From Methanobrevibacter sp. (lineage in GTDB: Archaea; Methanobacteriota; Methanobacteria; Methanobacteriales; Methanobacteriaceae): DNA of 57,322 nucleotides. Location: the NCBI RefSeq assembly GCF_017427765.1, contig NZ_JAFRSC010000008.1, positions 1-57,322 of the forward strand, given 5' to 3'. Both the position numbers and the translations under genes were made by a program. The notes beneath the pieces are model-generated. The model was not told the origin of the DNA. It worked only from the letters and a program-made list of their open reading frames with translations, and made no database searches. Of this stretch, positions 42,374-50,865 are shown one piece after another. The number at the start of each line of letters is the position of its first letter. Within the stretch, counting starts at the first letter, position 1.

Positions 42374-42485
42374 TGATATTAGTTTTGTAACTGAGATATT
42401 TTAAATTTTTTTCAAAAGATTTTTCATTATCTAAGTACATAAGAGTAAATATAATATTTTTTAAACAATTTTGAGAGATGTTAAA

Positions 42486-42893
42486 ATGTCAGATATAGCA
42501 AAAATAGATGAATTACTAACAAAAGCAGAAGTGTTTTTCCTTGCGACTATTGACGGTGATAAACCAAAAAACAGACCATTGGGTTTTCATATGCTGGACG
42601 GGGACAAAATCTACTTTGGAGTCGGAACCTTTAAAGAGGTTTACAGACAAATCGAAGCAAATCCAAACGTTGAAATTTCAGCATGGGACGGAGAACATAT
42701 TTTAAGATATTACGGTGAAGTCAAAATTGAGAAAAATGATGAACTTGTCGATAAAGCCTTTGAATTGATGCCTGAACTTGGTGAAATGTATAAAGCAAAC
42801 GGCTGGGAAATGGGAATTTTCTATATTGACAAAGCTACAGCCGAAATAAGAAATATGTTTGAAATCGAAGAATCATATACATTTGAATATTAG
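42486..42893 (+). CDS. Pyridoxamine 5'-phosphate oxidase family FMN-binding protein
   Basis: The 135-aa split-barrel protein has the pattern FFLATIDGDKPKNRPLGFHM (FMN or F420 binding) and KIYFGVGTFKEVYRQIEANP, WDGEHILRYYGEV, and AEIRNMFE. It is likely a flavin reductase-like enzyme. The ATG at 42486 (MSDIAKID) is preferred over a TTG at 42471. A terminator hairpin includes its stop codon. Confidence 0.85.
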   Translation: MSDIAKIDELLTKAEVFFLATIDGDKPKNRPLGFHMLDGDKIYFGVGTFKEVYRQIEANPNVEISAWDGEHILRYYGEVKIEKNDELVDKAFELMPELGEMYKANGWEMGIFYIDKATAEIRNMFEIEESYTFEY

Positions 42894-42908
42894 GGATAAT
42901 CCCTAATA
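42888..42908 (+). terminator. Hairpin terminator overlapping the stop of the PPOX-type gene
   Basis: TATTAGGGAT and ATCCCTAATA form a perfect 10-bp stem around a single central A, and the stop codon TAG lies in the first arm. A T-run follows (42915-42921). This is the clearest intrinsic terminator on the plus strand. Confidence 0.65.
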
Positions 42909-42929
42909 CATCTATTTTTTTAAATCCCT

Positions 42930-43005
42930 ATTTTGGATTTGAACCTGCATCACGTGAACCATATATGTGTGATTTGTGCCATACACCACCCAATCTTGAC
43001 GATAT
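42930..43005 (-). other. tRNA-like remnant
   Basis: On the minus strand the order GGTGGTGTATGGCAC (D-arm like) and GCAGGTTCAAATCC (T-arm like) is reminiscent of a tRNA. However, the T stem cannot close, the anticodon stem is missing and no acceptor stem is present. It is not a functional tRNA. It may be the left part of a tRNA broken by recombination, or chance. Confidence 0.25.
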
Positions 43006-43045
43006 TAATTAAGATTTAGTTAATATATAAGTCAATGAATATGCT

Positions 43046-43540
43046 TTAAAATGTATAATCATCAATTTTTTCTATTTCCAATAGCTTAATTTTTCTATCA
43101 ATTCCACCAGCATAACCTGTGAGTTTTCCTCCTGTGCCCAAAACTCTGTGGCATGGAATCAATATGGAAATGGGATTGTGGCCCACCGCTCCGCCAACTG
43201 CCTGGGCAGACATTGAATCAGACAGTTTGGAAGCAATTTCACCGTATGTTAATGTTTCACCATATGGAATTTCAGAAAGTATTTTCCAGACTTTTTTTCT
43301 AAATTCAGACCCCCCCGGATTAAGTTTAAAATTAATTTTTGGATTTAGACCGTTGAAATAATCGTCCAGCCATTTTTTAACTTCTGTAAAAATAGTCAAA
43401 TCGTCATTGACAATGATATCTCCATCAACTGACGATAAGAAATGTTTTTGGCCGTAAAACCAAAGCCCACAAATGGCTTCACCATCACTTAAAATCAGCA
43501 TCTCACCGATTGGAGATGAATAATCAGTTGAAAAGTACAT
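43046..43540 (-). CDS. ogt: Methylated-DNA--protein-cysteine methyltransferase
   Basis: The 164-aa suicide DNA repair protein removes alkyl groups from O6-alkylguanine. The active site is IPCHRVLGTGGKLTGYAGG (Cys acceptor in PCHRV) and the DNA-binding helix-turn-helix is KILSEIPYGETLTYGEIASK. The N-terminal domain is short. It starts 6 bases after the cfbC stop and may be part of the purF operon. The ATL protein at 17.7 kb is its non-catalytic relative. Confidence 0.93.
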   Translation of the reverse strand: MYFSTDYSSPIGEMLILSDGEAICGLWFYGQKHFLSSVDGDIIVNDDLTIFTEVKKWLDDYFNGLNPKINFKLNPGGSEFRKKVWKILSEIPYGETLTYGEIASKLSDSMSAQAVGGAVGHNPISILIPCHRVLGTGGKLTGYAGGIDRKIKLLEIEKIDDYTF

Positions 43541-43546
43541 TTTAAT

Positions 43547-44341
43547 CTACATGTAAGATTTGAAAAATTCTTCAAAATCTTCATCACTCATAGGTTCAGG
43601 AGTTGATATGTTTTCATTAGCCATAATGCTTGAAGCAAGGTTCATGTATTCTTGTGCTTCATCACTTTCAGGGTATTTTTCTACGACGGTTTTTGCATCT
43701 AATTCAGCTTCCTGAATTAAATTACTTCTATGAATAGTACCAATAACATGTGTTCCTATCTTTTTTGCAAAGTCGTTAACAATTTGCTCCTCATTGTCGA
43801 CATTTCTGCAGTTGCATACAATACCGCTTAAGTTACCTTTAAGTTTTTTAACACCCCGAACAATATTGTTTGCAGCATAAAGTGACATATATTCTCCAGA
43901 TGTCACAATCAACACCTCATCAGCGTATTTTTCACGCAAAGGCACTGAAAAACCACCACAGACAACATCACCCAACACATCATATACGACAACATCCAAA
44001 TCCTCATCAAAGATGCCAAGGTTTTCAAGTCTTTTCATAGCGACAATTACACCACGCCCCGCACAGCCAACACCGGGTTCGGGACCTCCGCTTTCAACAC
44101 ATAATATATCCTTAAATCCCTTAAAGACCAAGTCATCACGTGAAGGTTTTCTGTTATCCTTTAAAGTATTAACTACAGTTGGAATTCTTTTTCCATATAA
44201 AGTACGTGTAGTGTCCGCTTTCGGATCACAACCTATAACCAGACAGTTAAGATTTTCACTGCCCCACACTGCAGACAAATTAGCCACAGTTGTACTTTTT
44301 CCAATTCCTCCTTTTCCATAAATAGCTATCTTTTTAATCAT
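43547..44341 (-). CDS. cfbC: CfbC-type NifH homologue (Ni-sirohydrochlorin a,c-diamide reductive cyclase reductase)
   Basis: The 264-aa NifH-like protein is a [4Fe-4S] ATPase that donates electrons to the catalytic subunit in coenzyme F430 synthesis (the nickel cofactor of methyl-CoM reductase). The P-loop is GKGGIGKSTT, switch regions follow (GCDPKADTTRTLYG), and the two cluster Cys are in GVGCAGRG and DVVCGGFS. No nif genes are near, and the sequence is closer to CfbC than to nitrogenase NifH as I remember them. The start at 44341 overlaps the U32 gene end by 8 bp. The ogt gene follows. A second NifH-like paralogue with other function remains possible. Confidence 0.82.
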   Translation of the reverse strand: MIKKIAIYGKGGIGKSTTVANLSAVWGSENLNCLVIGCDPKADTTRTLYGKRIPTVVNTLKDNRKPSRDDLVFKGFKDILCVESGGPEPGVGCAGRGVIVAMKRLENLGIFDEDLDVVVYDVLGDVVCGGFSVPLREKYADEVLIVTSGEYMSLYAANNIVRGVKKLKGNLSGIVCNCRNVDNEEQIVNDFAKKIGTHVIGTIHRSNLIQEAELDAKTVVEKYPESDEAQEYMNLASSIMANENISTPEPMSDEDFEEFFKSYM

Positions 44342-45581
44342 CAATATTCCTCTCAACTAGTTTATATACGAAATCATTCTGCCTTACTTTCTTATCAATA
44401 GCTATTGCTACATTACATCCTTTTTTGACTTCACTTACACTTTCACCGTCAATTTGCATTGAATCGATTGTGTGGGTAATTGATCCTGTAGTCGGACCCT
44501 GAATCATAATCCTATCGCCTAAAGCCAAATCATCCCATATCCTAATTTCGGCAGCTTTAACTTTATTGTAGTAATTTACAATCTGACCTATGTCCTTTTT
44601 AATATATTTTGACTGGTTATCCTCACTTGTCTCAAATGGAGTTGTAAAATAAAAGTTAGTGTCAAATCCACGATTAAATACACCTGTTAACTCTTCCATC
44701 CACTCATCTTTAACCTTGTACTCTGACGGATTTTCAAGATAATTATCGATTGCCTGTCTGTACACGCCGGTAACCATTGCCCCATAATCCGGACTTCTTG
44801 CCCTTCCCTCTATTTTAAAAGATGCAACGCCGCTTTTAATCAGTTCAGGTATATGTTCAATCATGCACATATCTTTTGGAGAAAAGAAATTTGTTCTATA
44901 GCTTCCATCATCACTTCCGGTAATAATGAATCTTTCATCCTCGACATCTGAGAAATTGACAACATTGTCTTCACCTTCCTCATATGTTAATGTCCAGTTT
45001 TTACGGCAAGGCTGCAAACAGTCCCCACAGTTAGCGCTTCGACCATATAATCCATAGCTTAAAAAACAGCGCCCGGAAATAGCCATGCATATTGCGCCAT
45101 GAATGAAAATTTCGGTTTCAATCGGGGATTTTTCAGTTATTTCAGTAATTTCTCTTAATGACAACTCACGGGATAAAATTGCCCTTTTAGCGCCTAGCTT
45201 TTTAAGGGTTTTTAAAGTATAAGAATTAGTAACATTTTCCTGAACGCTGATATGGGCTTCAAGACCATGAGAAACAGTATCTTCTATCAATCCGATATCA
45301 GATAAAATAAGTCCGTCTATTTGTGATGATGAAATTGTCTCAAGATTCTTTTCAAGCTCACAGGCAAGACGTTCATTTAAAATAATATTTGTGCACAGGT
45401 AAGTTTTAGCCCCATATTCTTCAGCTATTTTAGAGACTTCAGTCAAATCACTTAAAGAAAAGTTTTTTGCATTGGCCCTCATGTTATAATCATCAAGGCC
45501 AAAGTAAACTGCATCTGCCCCATTTTCCAAAACGGCACGCAGTGAAATGAAATTTCCGGCAGGAGCCAATAATTCTACCAT
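44334..45581 (-). CDS. Peptidase U32 family protein (YegQ/RlhA-like)
   Basis: The 415-aa U32 protein has the family landmarks LLAPAGNFISLRAVLENGAD, AVYFGLDDYNMRANAKNFSL, EIFIHGAICMAISGRCFLSY and the Cys set CGDCLQPCRKNW, which binds an iron-sulfur cluster. Family members act in tRNA or rRNA hydroxylation or prephenate-dependent modification in bacteria. The start at 45581 follows the purF stop by 6 bp; the end overlaps cfbC. Its link to the F430 gene is by position only. Confidence 0.9.
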   Translation of the reverse strand: MVELLAPAGNFISLRAVLENGADAVYFGLDDYNMRANAKNFSLSDLTEVSKIAEEYGAKTYLCTNIILNERLACELEKNLETISSSQIDGLILSDIGLIEDTVSHGLEAHISVQENVTNSYTLKTLKKLGAKRAILSRELSLREITEITEKSPIETEIFIHGAICMAISGRCFLSYGLYGRSANCGDCLQPCRKNWTLTYEEGEDNVVNFSDVEDERFIITGSDDGSYRTNFFSPKDMCMIEHIPELIKSGVASFKIEGRARSPDYGAMVTGVYRQAIDNYLENPSEYKVKDEWMEELTGVFNRGFDTNFYFTTPFETSEDNQSKYIKKDIGQIVNYYNKVKAAEIRIWDDLALGDRIMIQGPTTGSITHTIDSMQIDGESVSEVKKGCNVAIAIDKKVRQNDFVYKLVERNIDD

Positions 45582-45587
45582 ATAAAT

Positions 45588-47009
45588 CTAAGGTTTGTAG
45601 TAGGTTTCAGCTTCAAGACCTTCAGGAATTTCTGTAGGATATTCCTCATTCAGACAGCCTAAACACAAATCCTTTTCATCCATTCCAATGGCCTGCACCA
45701 ATGCAGGAAGGGTTATGTATCCTAAAGAGTCAATGTCGAGCTGTTTTTGGATTTCATCAACAGAATAGTTAGCTGCAATCAATTCCTTTTTGGTTGCCAT
45801 TGCAACACCATAGTAACATGGCGCAATTACAGGAGGGCATCCCACTAAAAAGTGAATTTCGGCAGGTTCCGCTTCTTTTACAAGGTCAAGCAACTGTTTT
45901 GAGGTTGTTCCTCTGACAATACTGTCATCAATTAAAATTATCTTTTTACCTTTAATTGCCTCTTTTATAGGGTTTAATTTTACTCTTACTGCAAGTTCTC
46001 TTTCCTCTTGAGTCGGCATGATGAATGTCCTTCCGACATATCTGTTTTTTATTAAACCTTCACCATATGGAATTCCGGAAGCTCTGGAATATCCGATTGC
46101 TGCCGGGATTGAAGAATCAGGTACTGGAATTACCAAATCAGCATCAATAGGATACAATTCATGCAACTGGCGACCGATATTCATTCTGGTTTCATAAACG
46201 TTAATGCCGTCAATTGTACTGTCAGGTCTTGCAAAGTAAACATATTCGAACATACAGTGGGAAAGTTTACATTTTCCTGCACTTTCAAGCATGTGAGAAC
46301 ATATTTCATCGTTTTTAAAGTAAACAACTTCACCAGGAACTATATCTCTGATGTATTCCGCATTGATTACATCAAAAGCAACAGTTTCTGATGCTAAAAT
46401 AAACTCATCATCCCTTTTAGCAATAGCAAGAGGTTTTATTCCCATAGGATCTCTTACACCGTACAGCTCACCATCAACCAGAATAGTTAATGCATATGAT
46501 CCTACAAGCTTTTTACAGACAGACTCAATAGCCTCCAAAACATCTTTATTATTGTCATGATGTGCTTTTTTAATCATGTAACAGATTACTTCAGAATCTG
46601 AATCTGATTTGAAATAAAAACCTTCCTCAATAAGTTCTTTTCTTAACTCTTCAGAGTTGACAATGTCTCCATTATGAGCCATTGCAATAAATCCATCTCC
46701 AAAATCAGTTACAAAAGGTTGTGAATTTTCCAATTTTGACTGGCCAGTTGTTGAATATCTTACATGACCAATTGCTTTGTTTCCTTTAAGATTTTGGATT
46801 TCATAATCTCTAAATACGTCAGTTATCAAACCCATTCCGCAGTAACAGTTTAAACCTTTTTTAGTATCAAAAGCGGCTATACCTGCTGATTCCTGACCTC
46901 TGTGCTGTAAAGCATACAAACAATAATAAACAAAAGATGCAATATTCTTAGAATCATCACTGCAGTGAATTCCAACAATACCACACTTATCTTCCATCTC
47001 ACCTTGCAT
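45588..47009 (-). CDS. purF: Amidophosphoribosyltransferase
   Basis: The 473-aa enzyme makes phosphoribosylamine from PRPP and glutamine, the first step of purine synthesis. An eight-residue propeptide (MQGEMEDK) precedes the catalytic Cys of CGIVGIHC, which must be exposed by cleavage. The glutaminase domain is followed by the PRPP site KIILIDDSIVRGTTSKQL. Cys in the C-terminal part (DLCLGCLNEEYP) and at CMFEY could bind an iron-sulfur cluster as in the Bacillus type. The ATG at 47009 has AGGGAG 7 bases upstream. It is the first gene of the operon purF-U32-cfbC-ogt. Confidence 0.95.
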   Translation of the reverse strand: MQGEMEDKCGIVGIHCSDDSKNIASFVYYCLYALQHRGQESAGIAAFDTKKGLNCYCGMGLITDVFRDYEIQNLKGNKAIGHVRYSTTGQSKLENSQPFVTDFGDGFIAMAHNGDIVNSEELRKELIEEGFYFKSDSDSEVICYMIKKAHHDNNKDVLEAIESVCKKLVGSYALTILVDGELYGVRDPMGIKPLAIAKRDDEFILASETVAFDVINAEYIRDIVPGEVVYFKNDEICSHMLESAGKCKLSHCMFEYVYFARPDSTIDGINVYETRMNIGRQLHELYPIDADLVIPVPDSSIPAAIGYSRASGIPYGEGLIKNRYVGRTFIMPTQEERELAVRVKLNPIKEAIKGKKIILIDDSIVRGTTSKQLLDLVKEAEPAEIHFLVGCPPVIAPCYYGVAMATKKELIAANYSVDEIQKQLDIDSLGYITLPALVQAIGMDEKDLCLGCLNEEYPTEIPEGLEAETYYKP

Positions 47010-47082
47010 TTATAAACTCCCTATAAAATAGTATAATTATAATTATCTAAAAACTAGTATAAAATAATAATGTTTCATTCAA

Positions 47083-47979
47083 CTAATCCCAAAAATTTTC
47101 AAAAGTGTTCGGAATTTCATATTCATCACGAACTTCAGGAACTTTTTTATCAGAATCATTGTCTTTCAATTCTCTTTTTAACTCTTCAGAATTATCATCA
47201 ACAAATATTAATGCTGTCCTAACTATATTTAACCATTCAATAGCTTTAGATTTGGATTCTGCTGCAATATAATTCTGACCAACAATTATATTTTCCGGTT
47301 TGAATTTGTTGGTGGCTATTACAATTCTTTCCTCATCAGCCAAATCCTGTCTGAATGTGTCCTGCCAAAGTTCTTCAAGATTGAAAATTTCTAGAATCTC
47401 TTTTGAATAGATGTCTTCGTAGCGCAGTTTGAAGGCTGAAAAATCTGATTTTATCTCATCAATATCTTCAATCAGTTCCTTATTTTCCTGAGATAAAACT
47501 TCATTTTCCTTTATAAGCTGATTATAATCGTCCAATAAATTGTTGTAGTTGTGAGTTACTTTCATCAATTTATTTTCCAAAGTGTGGATGTTGATTAAAT
47601 TTAAAGAATAAGATAATGTAGATTTAATTATTGAGTTTAGGATTTCCTTTTCAGCCAGGTGAAAATCAATTGACTCATCTTCAATAATTATATTGTTATA
47701 GTCAAACAGTCCGATATGATTAAAATCAGTCTTTAATTCATTAAAAAGAATATTATATGTTTCATCATGACCGTATCCACCCACCAGTAAAATATCAGCG
47801 CCGCTGGCTACTTTCTTAACAATGCTTAACTCTACAGTAGGGATAATAGATGAAACTATTATATTATAATCATTTTCAAGCTGGATATTGTTAACCGCTT
47901 TTGAGACAAGCTGTGCTATATCCAATCCGGAAACGATTATACGAACATCAATTTTTGATTCGTGGTTAACATTTTCCAT
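47083..47979 (-). CDS. Unknown protein with central coiled coil
   Basis: I do not recognise the 298-aa protein. The N-terminal 110 residues (VRIIVSGLDIAQLVSKAVNN, GADILLVGGYGHDETYNILF) look like an alpha/beta domain. A coiled coil lies at about 130-200 (NYNNLLDDYNQLIKENEVLS), followed by a C-terminal domain (NKFKPENIIVGQNYIAAESK). It starts 9 bases after galE with AGGTAAT upstream, as last gene of the ferredoxin-GGR-galE operon. No signal or membrane segment is present. Confidence 0.6.
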   Translation of the reverse strand: MENVNHESKIDVRIIVSGLDIAQLVSKAVNNIQLENDYNIIVSSIIPTVELSIVKKVASGADILLVGGYGHDETYNILFNELKTDFNHIGLFDYNNIIIEDESIDFHLAEKEILNSIIKSTLSYSLNLINIHTLENKLMKVTHNYNNLLDDYNQLIKENEVLSQENKELIEDIDEIKSDFSAFKLRYEDIYSKEILEIFNLEELWQDTFRQDLADEERIVIATNKFKPENIIVGQNYIAAESKSKAIEWLNIVRTALIFVDDNSEELKRELKDNDSDKKVPEVRDEYEIPNTFENFWD

Positions 47980-47988
47980 GAAAATTAC

Positions 47989-48957
47989 CTATATTATATT
48001 CATTTTTTCATGCCACTTCCAGGCAGACTCTACAATTTGCTCGAGGTCATATTGTGGAGCCCATCCAAGTTTTTCTTTAATTTTAGTTGAATCAGCTATT
48101 AAGATTGCAGGATCTCCTTCACGGCGCTTATCCATTTTAACTTCAAAGTCCCTGCCTGTGACCTTTTTACACATGTCAATTACTTCGCGAACTGAATATC
48201 CTTCACCATTACCTAAGTTGAAGATATTTGATTCGGCATCGTTGCATAAATATTCATATGCTTTGATATGCGCATCAGCCAGGTCATTTACATGGATATA
48301 ATCACGAATACATGTTCCGTCAGGAGTATCGTAATCGTCACCAAAAATGGAAATGCTGTCCCTTTTGCCGATAGCCGCATCTAAAACTAAAGGAATCAAG
48401 TGAGTTTCAGGGTCGTGCAATTCCCCTATCTCACAGTCAAAATCAGCTCCTGCTGCATTGAAATATCTTAAAGATACATAGTTGAAATTACCTTTATCGG
48501 CTTCTCTTTGAAGAGCCTTTTCAGTGATGAATTTGGAGTGTCCGTAAGGGTTGATTGGTTTTAAATCTGTATCTTCTGTAATTGGAATTTGTTCAGGATT
48601 ACCGTATACAGCAGCAGTTGATGACAAAATAAATTTATCAACACCAAATTCTCTCATGACTTTTAAGAGATTTAAAGTGTTTTTATAGTTGTTTTTAAAG
48701 TATTTTTGAGGAAGTTCAACAGATTCCGCTACTGATGAAAAAGCGGCAAAGTGGATTACTCCGTCAATGTCATATTTTTCAAATACTTCTCTTATATCAT
48801 CACTACCGAAGTCGTAGTTTTCAAAATTTCCCCATTTTACAAAATTTTCATAACCTTTACAGAGATTATCTACAACTACAGTATCATAACCGGCATTGTG
48901 TAATGCCTTATTTGTATGAGAACCTATATAACCTGCTCCACCAGTAACTAAAATCAA
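47989..48957 (-). CDS. galE: UDP-glucose 4-epimerase
   Basis: The 322-aa short-chain dehydrogenase converts UDP-glucose and UDP-galactose (and possibly UDP-GlcNAc/GalNAc) for cell-wall polysaccharide. The Rossmann motif is GGAGYIGSH, the catalytic Ser in LSSTAAVYG and the Tyr/Lys pair in NPYGHSKFITE are present. The start is probably the TTG at 48957 (MILVTGGAGYIGSH), with AGGTG upstream; a GTG at 48966 would add three residues. It lies just after the GGR gene, whose stop overlaps the ribosome-binding site. Pseudomurein or glycans may be the target. Confidence 0.92.
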   Translation of the reverse strand: MILVTGGAGYIGSHTNKALHNAGYDTVVVDNLCKGYENFVKWGNFENYDFGSDDIREVFEKYDIDGVIHFAAFSSVAESVELPQKYFKNNYKNTLNLLKVMREFGVDKFILSSTAAVYGNPEQIPITEDTDLKPINPYGHSKFITEKALQREADKGNFNYVSLRYFNAAGADFDCEIGELHDPETHLIPLVLDAAIGKRDSISIFGDDYDTPDGTCIRDYIHVNDLADAHIKAYEYLCNDAESNIFNLGNGEGYSVREVIDMCKKVTGRDFEVKMDKRREGDPAILIADSTKIKEKLGWAPQYDLEQIVESAWKWHEKMNII

Positions 48958-48966
48958 TTTAAACAC

Positions 48967-50145
48967 CTACATGAATTTACCTAATTTAAGTAAAGCTTTT
49001 GGAGATATTTTTACTAATTTTTTAACAATTTCGGTTGTTGAAATTTTATCAAAGCTTTCGCCTTGGAATGCATGGCCGATACTGTCCAATTCTTCATCAG
49101 ATAATGTAAGCAAGTATTCCTGTACTTTTTTATATCTTTTGATTTCATGGTCTAATTCTTCATGAGCCATTTTGTCGTATAATTTTAAGTACTTTTTAGA
49201 GCAGTCTTCTTTAATAGCTTGAGCTGCCACTTTACCTGCACACATTCCACCGGTCATACCGGAGATAATTCCTCCACCGGTTAACGGGTTAACTTGACCT
49301 GCAGCATCTCCAACAACCATAATATTATCATCATAAAGTTTTTTGGTCATTCCACCAACAGGGTCTCCACCTACATTCATCTCAACTGCCTGAGCGTTTT
49401 TCAAGTAAGGAGAATTAGCAACAAAATCATCCAAGTATTCTTTTGCGGTTTTATCTGCTTTGTGAGGTAAAATTGCTAAACCTACATTTGCAATGTCATC
49501 TCCTTTAGGGAAAATCCATACATAACCGCCAGGTGCGCATGAACCTAAGTAAAATTCGATTACTCCAGGTTTTTCAAATTCAACGTTACACATTTCGTAT
49601 TGTACACCTGATTCCATTTCTTTTGCTTTTGCAGCCGGTCTTAAACCTGCCCATCTTGCAACGTGGCCTTCAGGACCGTCAGCGGCAATCAATATTTTAC
49701 ATTTGTAATCTATTTTTTCGCCCATGGATTCTGTGTTAACAATATAACCGTCTTCAATTTTTTCTATGCCTGTAACTAAAGTTTTGATTCTGATTTCTGC
49801 ACCTGCTCTTGCTGCATCCATTGCCATGTGCTTATCAAAAACTTTTCTTTCTAAGATATAACCTGCTTCAGGTATTTTTACCTGATCTTCGGTTAACCAT
49901 ACGTCAGTTCCGTCAGGGGTCTGAATTCTTACGCCTTCAATTTTTTTGGTGACCCAACGAGGGGATGGTTCAATTCCTAATTTTTCAAGTCCTTGAATTG
50001 AAACTCCTTCAGCACATCTTTTTGGTGCTCCAATTTCAGATTTTTTATCCATTAAAATAACTTTTGCCCCACCTAATGCAGCGTGTTTTGCTGCAGATGA
50101 ACCTGCAGGTCCTGAACCTACTACTATTACATCAGTTTCTATCAT
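48967..50145 (-). CDS. Digeranylgeranylglycerophospholipid reductase (GGR)
   Basis: The 392-aa FAD enzyme saturates the isoprenoid chains of archaeal membrane lipids. The FAD-binding motif is VVGSGPAGSSAAKHAALGG, CAEGVSIQGLEKLG follows, and the second FAD region is VGDAAGQVNPLTGGGIISGM. A C-terminal helix region ends LKLGKFM. The small ferredoxin gene just upstream (4-bp gap) is its likely electron donor. The gene is the second of an operon ferredoxin-GGR-galE-unknown. Confidence 0.94.
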   Translation of the reverse strand: MIETDVIVVGSGPAGSSAAKHAALGGAKVILMDKKSEIGAPKRCAEGVSIQGLEKLGIEPSPRWVTKKIEGVRIQTPDGTDVWLTEDQVKIPEAGYILERKVFDKHMAMDAARAGAEIRIKTLVTGIEKIEDGYIVNTESMGEKIDYKCKILIAADGPEGHVARWAGLRPAAKAKEMESGVQYEMCNVEFEKPGVIEFYLGSCAPGGYVWIFPKGDDIANVGLAILPHKADKTAKEYLDDFVANSPYLKNAQAVEMNVGGDPVGGMTKKLYDDNIMVVGDAAGQVNPLTGGGIISGMTGGMCAGKVAAQAIKEDCSKKYLKLYDKMAHEELDHEIKRYKKVQEYLLTLSDEELDSIGHAFQGESFDKISTTEIVKKLVKISPKALLKLGKFM

Positions 50146-50149
50146 AAAA

Positions 50150-50317
50150 TCAATCCTCTTTTTCTAAAGCATCAATTGGACATGCTTTAATACATGTATC
50201 ACAATCTTTACAGTCATCATCGTTAAAGACTAAAGCATACTCTCTAACTTGAATCAAATTTCTCGGACAAACTCCAGCACATTCTCCACAGAATGAGCAC
50301 CAATCTTTAACTATCAT
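50150..50317 (-). CDS. Small 2[4Fe-4S] ferredoxin
   Basis: The 55-aa protein starts MIVKDWCSFCGECAGVCP and has two CxxCxxCxxxCP motifs (Cys7, 10, 13, 17 and Cys36, 39, 42, 46), so it carries two [4Fe-4S] clusters and transfers electrons in the cytosol. GGAGATATTTT precedes the ATG at 50317. The stop lies 4 bases before the GGR start, so both are cotranscribed. It is the probable electron donor of GGR, in agreement with the known need of GGR for a low-potential donor. The frame is too short for many gene callers. Confidence 0.92.
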   Translation of the reverse strand: MIVKDWCSFCGECAGVCPRNLIQVREYALVFNDDDCKDCDTCIKACPIDALEKED

Positions 50318-50439
50318 AAAATATCTCCTTTAATATTAACAGTTTATGTTATAAATACTAAGTTCTTTATAATATATAAAAGTTTAGTAAAAATAGGCAT
50401 TTTCAATGAATTTAAAAGAAAAAAATAAGTTTTAAAGCA

Positions 50440-50865
50440 TTATTTTATCAATAATACTGGAACTTCAGAAGTTCTTAGAAGTCTTTCTGAAACTGAACCG
50501 ATTTGAGTATCAGAAACACTGTTATCCTCAAAGGATACAAACCTGTTGTTATTTGCTCCATGAGCATGAATAACAACTAAATTAGCCCTAGTTTGCTCAA
50601 CAATGAATTTCATGTCTCTTAAAGGGTCGGCCGTAAGCAGATGCTCTACAACATCAACACCGACATCACTAGCTTTTTTAGTGATTTTTGCTAAAATCTC
50701 ATCACCTGAATCCTCTTCAGAATCATAGCTGTTAAATGAAAATTCCTCCAAAACATGAACTGCAGCTATTTTTGAGCCAAATTTTTGAGCGATTTCAATA
50801 GCTACATCCGCTGCCTTATATCCGTAATCAGATCCGTCAACAGGAACGCAAATAACATCAAACAC
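50440..50865 (-). CDS. Universal stress protein (UspA family)
   Basis: The 141-aa protein has the UspA fold with ICVPVDGSDYGYKAADVAIE, VHVLEEF, ADPLRDMKFIVEQTRANLVV and SVSERLLRTSEVPVLLIK. The ATP motif G-x2-G-x9-G(S/T) is altered (HGANNN and a later GSVS with an insert), so it may not bind ATP in the usual way. The start is the GTG at 50865 with GGTGA upstream. It overlaps the stop of atwA in TAGTG. This coupling suggests joint expression with the methyl-CoM reductase activation factor. Confidence 0.85.
   Translation of the reverse strand: MFDVICVPVDGSDYGYKAADVAIEIAQKFGSKIAAVHVLEEFSFNSYDSEEDSGDEILAKITKKASDVGVDVVEHLLTADPLRDMKFIVEQTRANLVVIHAHGANNNRFVSFEDNSVSDTQIGSVSERLLRTSEVPVLLIK

Noticed and set aside
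42930..43005. Functional tRNA gene
   Set aside because: T-stem and anticodon stem do not close and an acceptor stem is missing.
43547..44341. Nitrogenase iron protein NifH
   Set aside because: No nifDK or other nif gene is near, and the sequence pattern and length fit the F430 protein CfbC better; the alternative is kept as a small chance.
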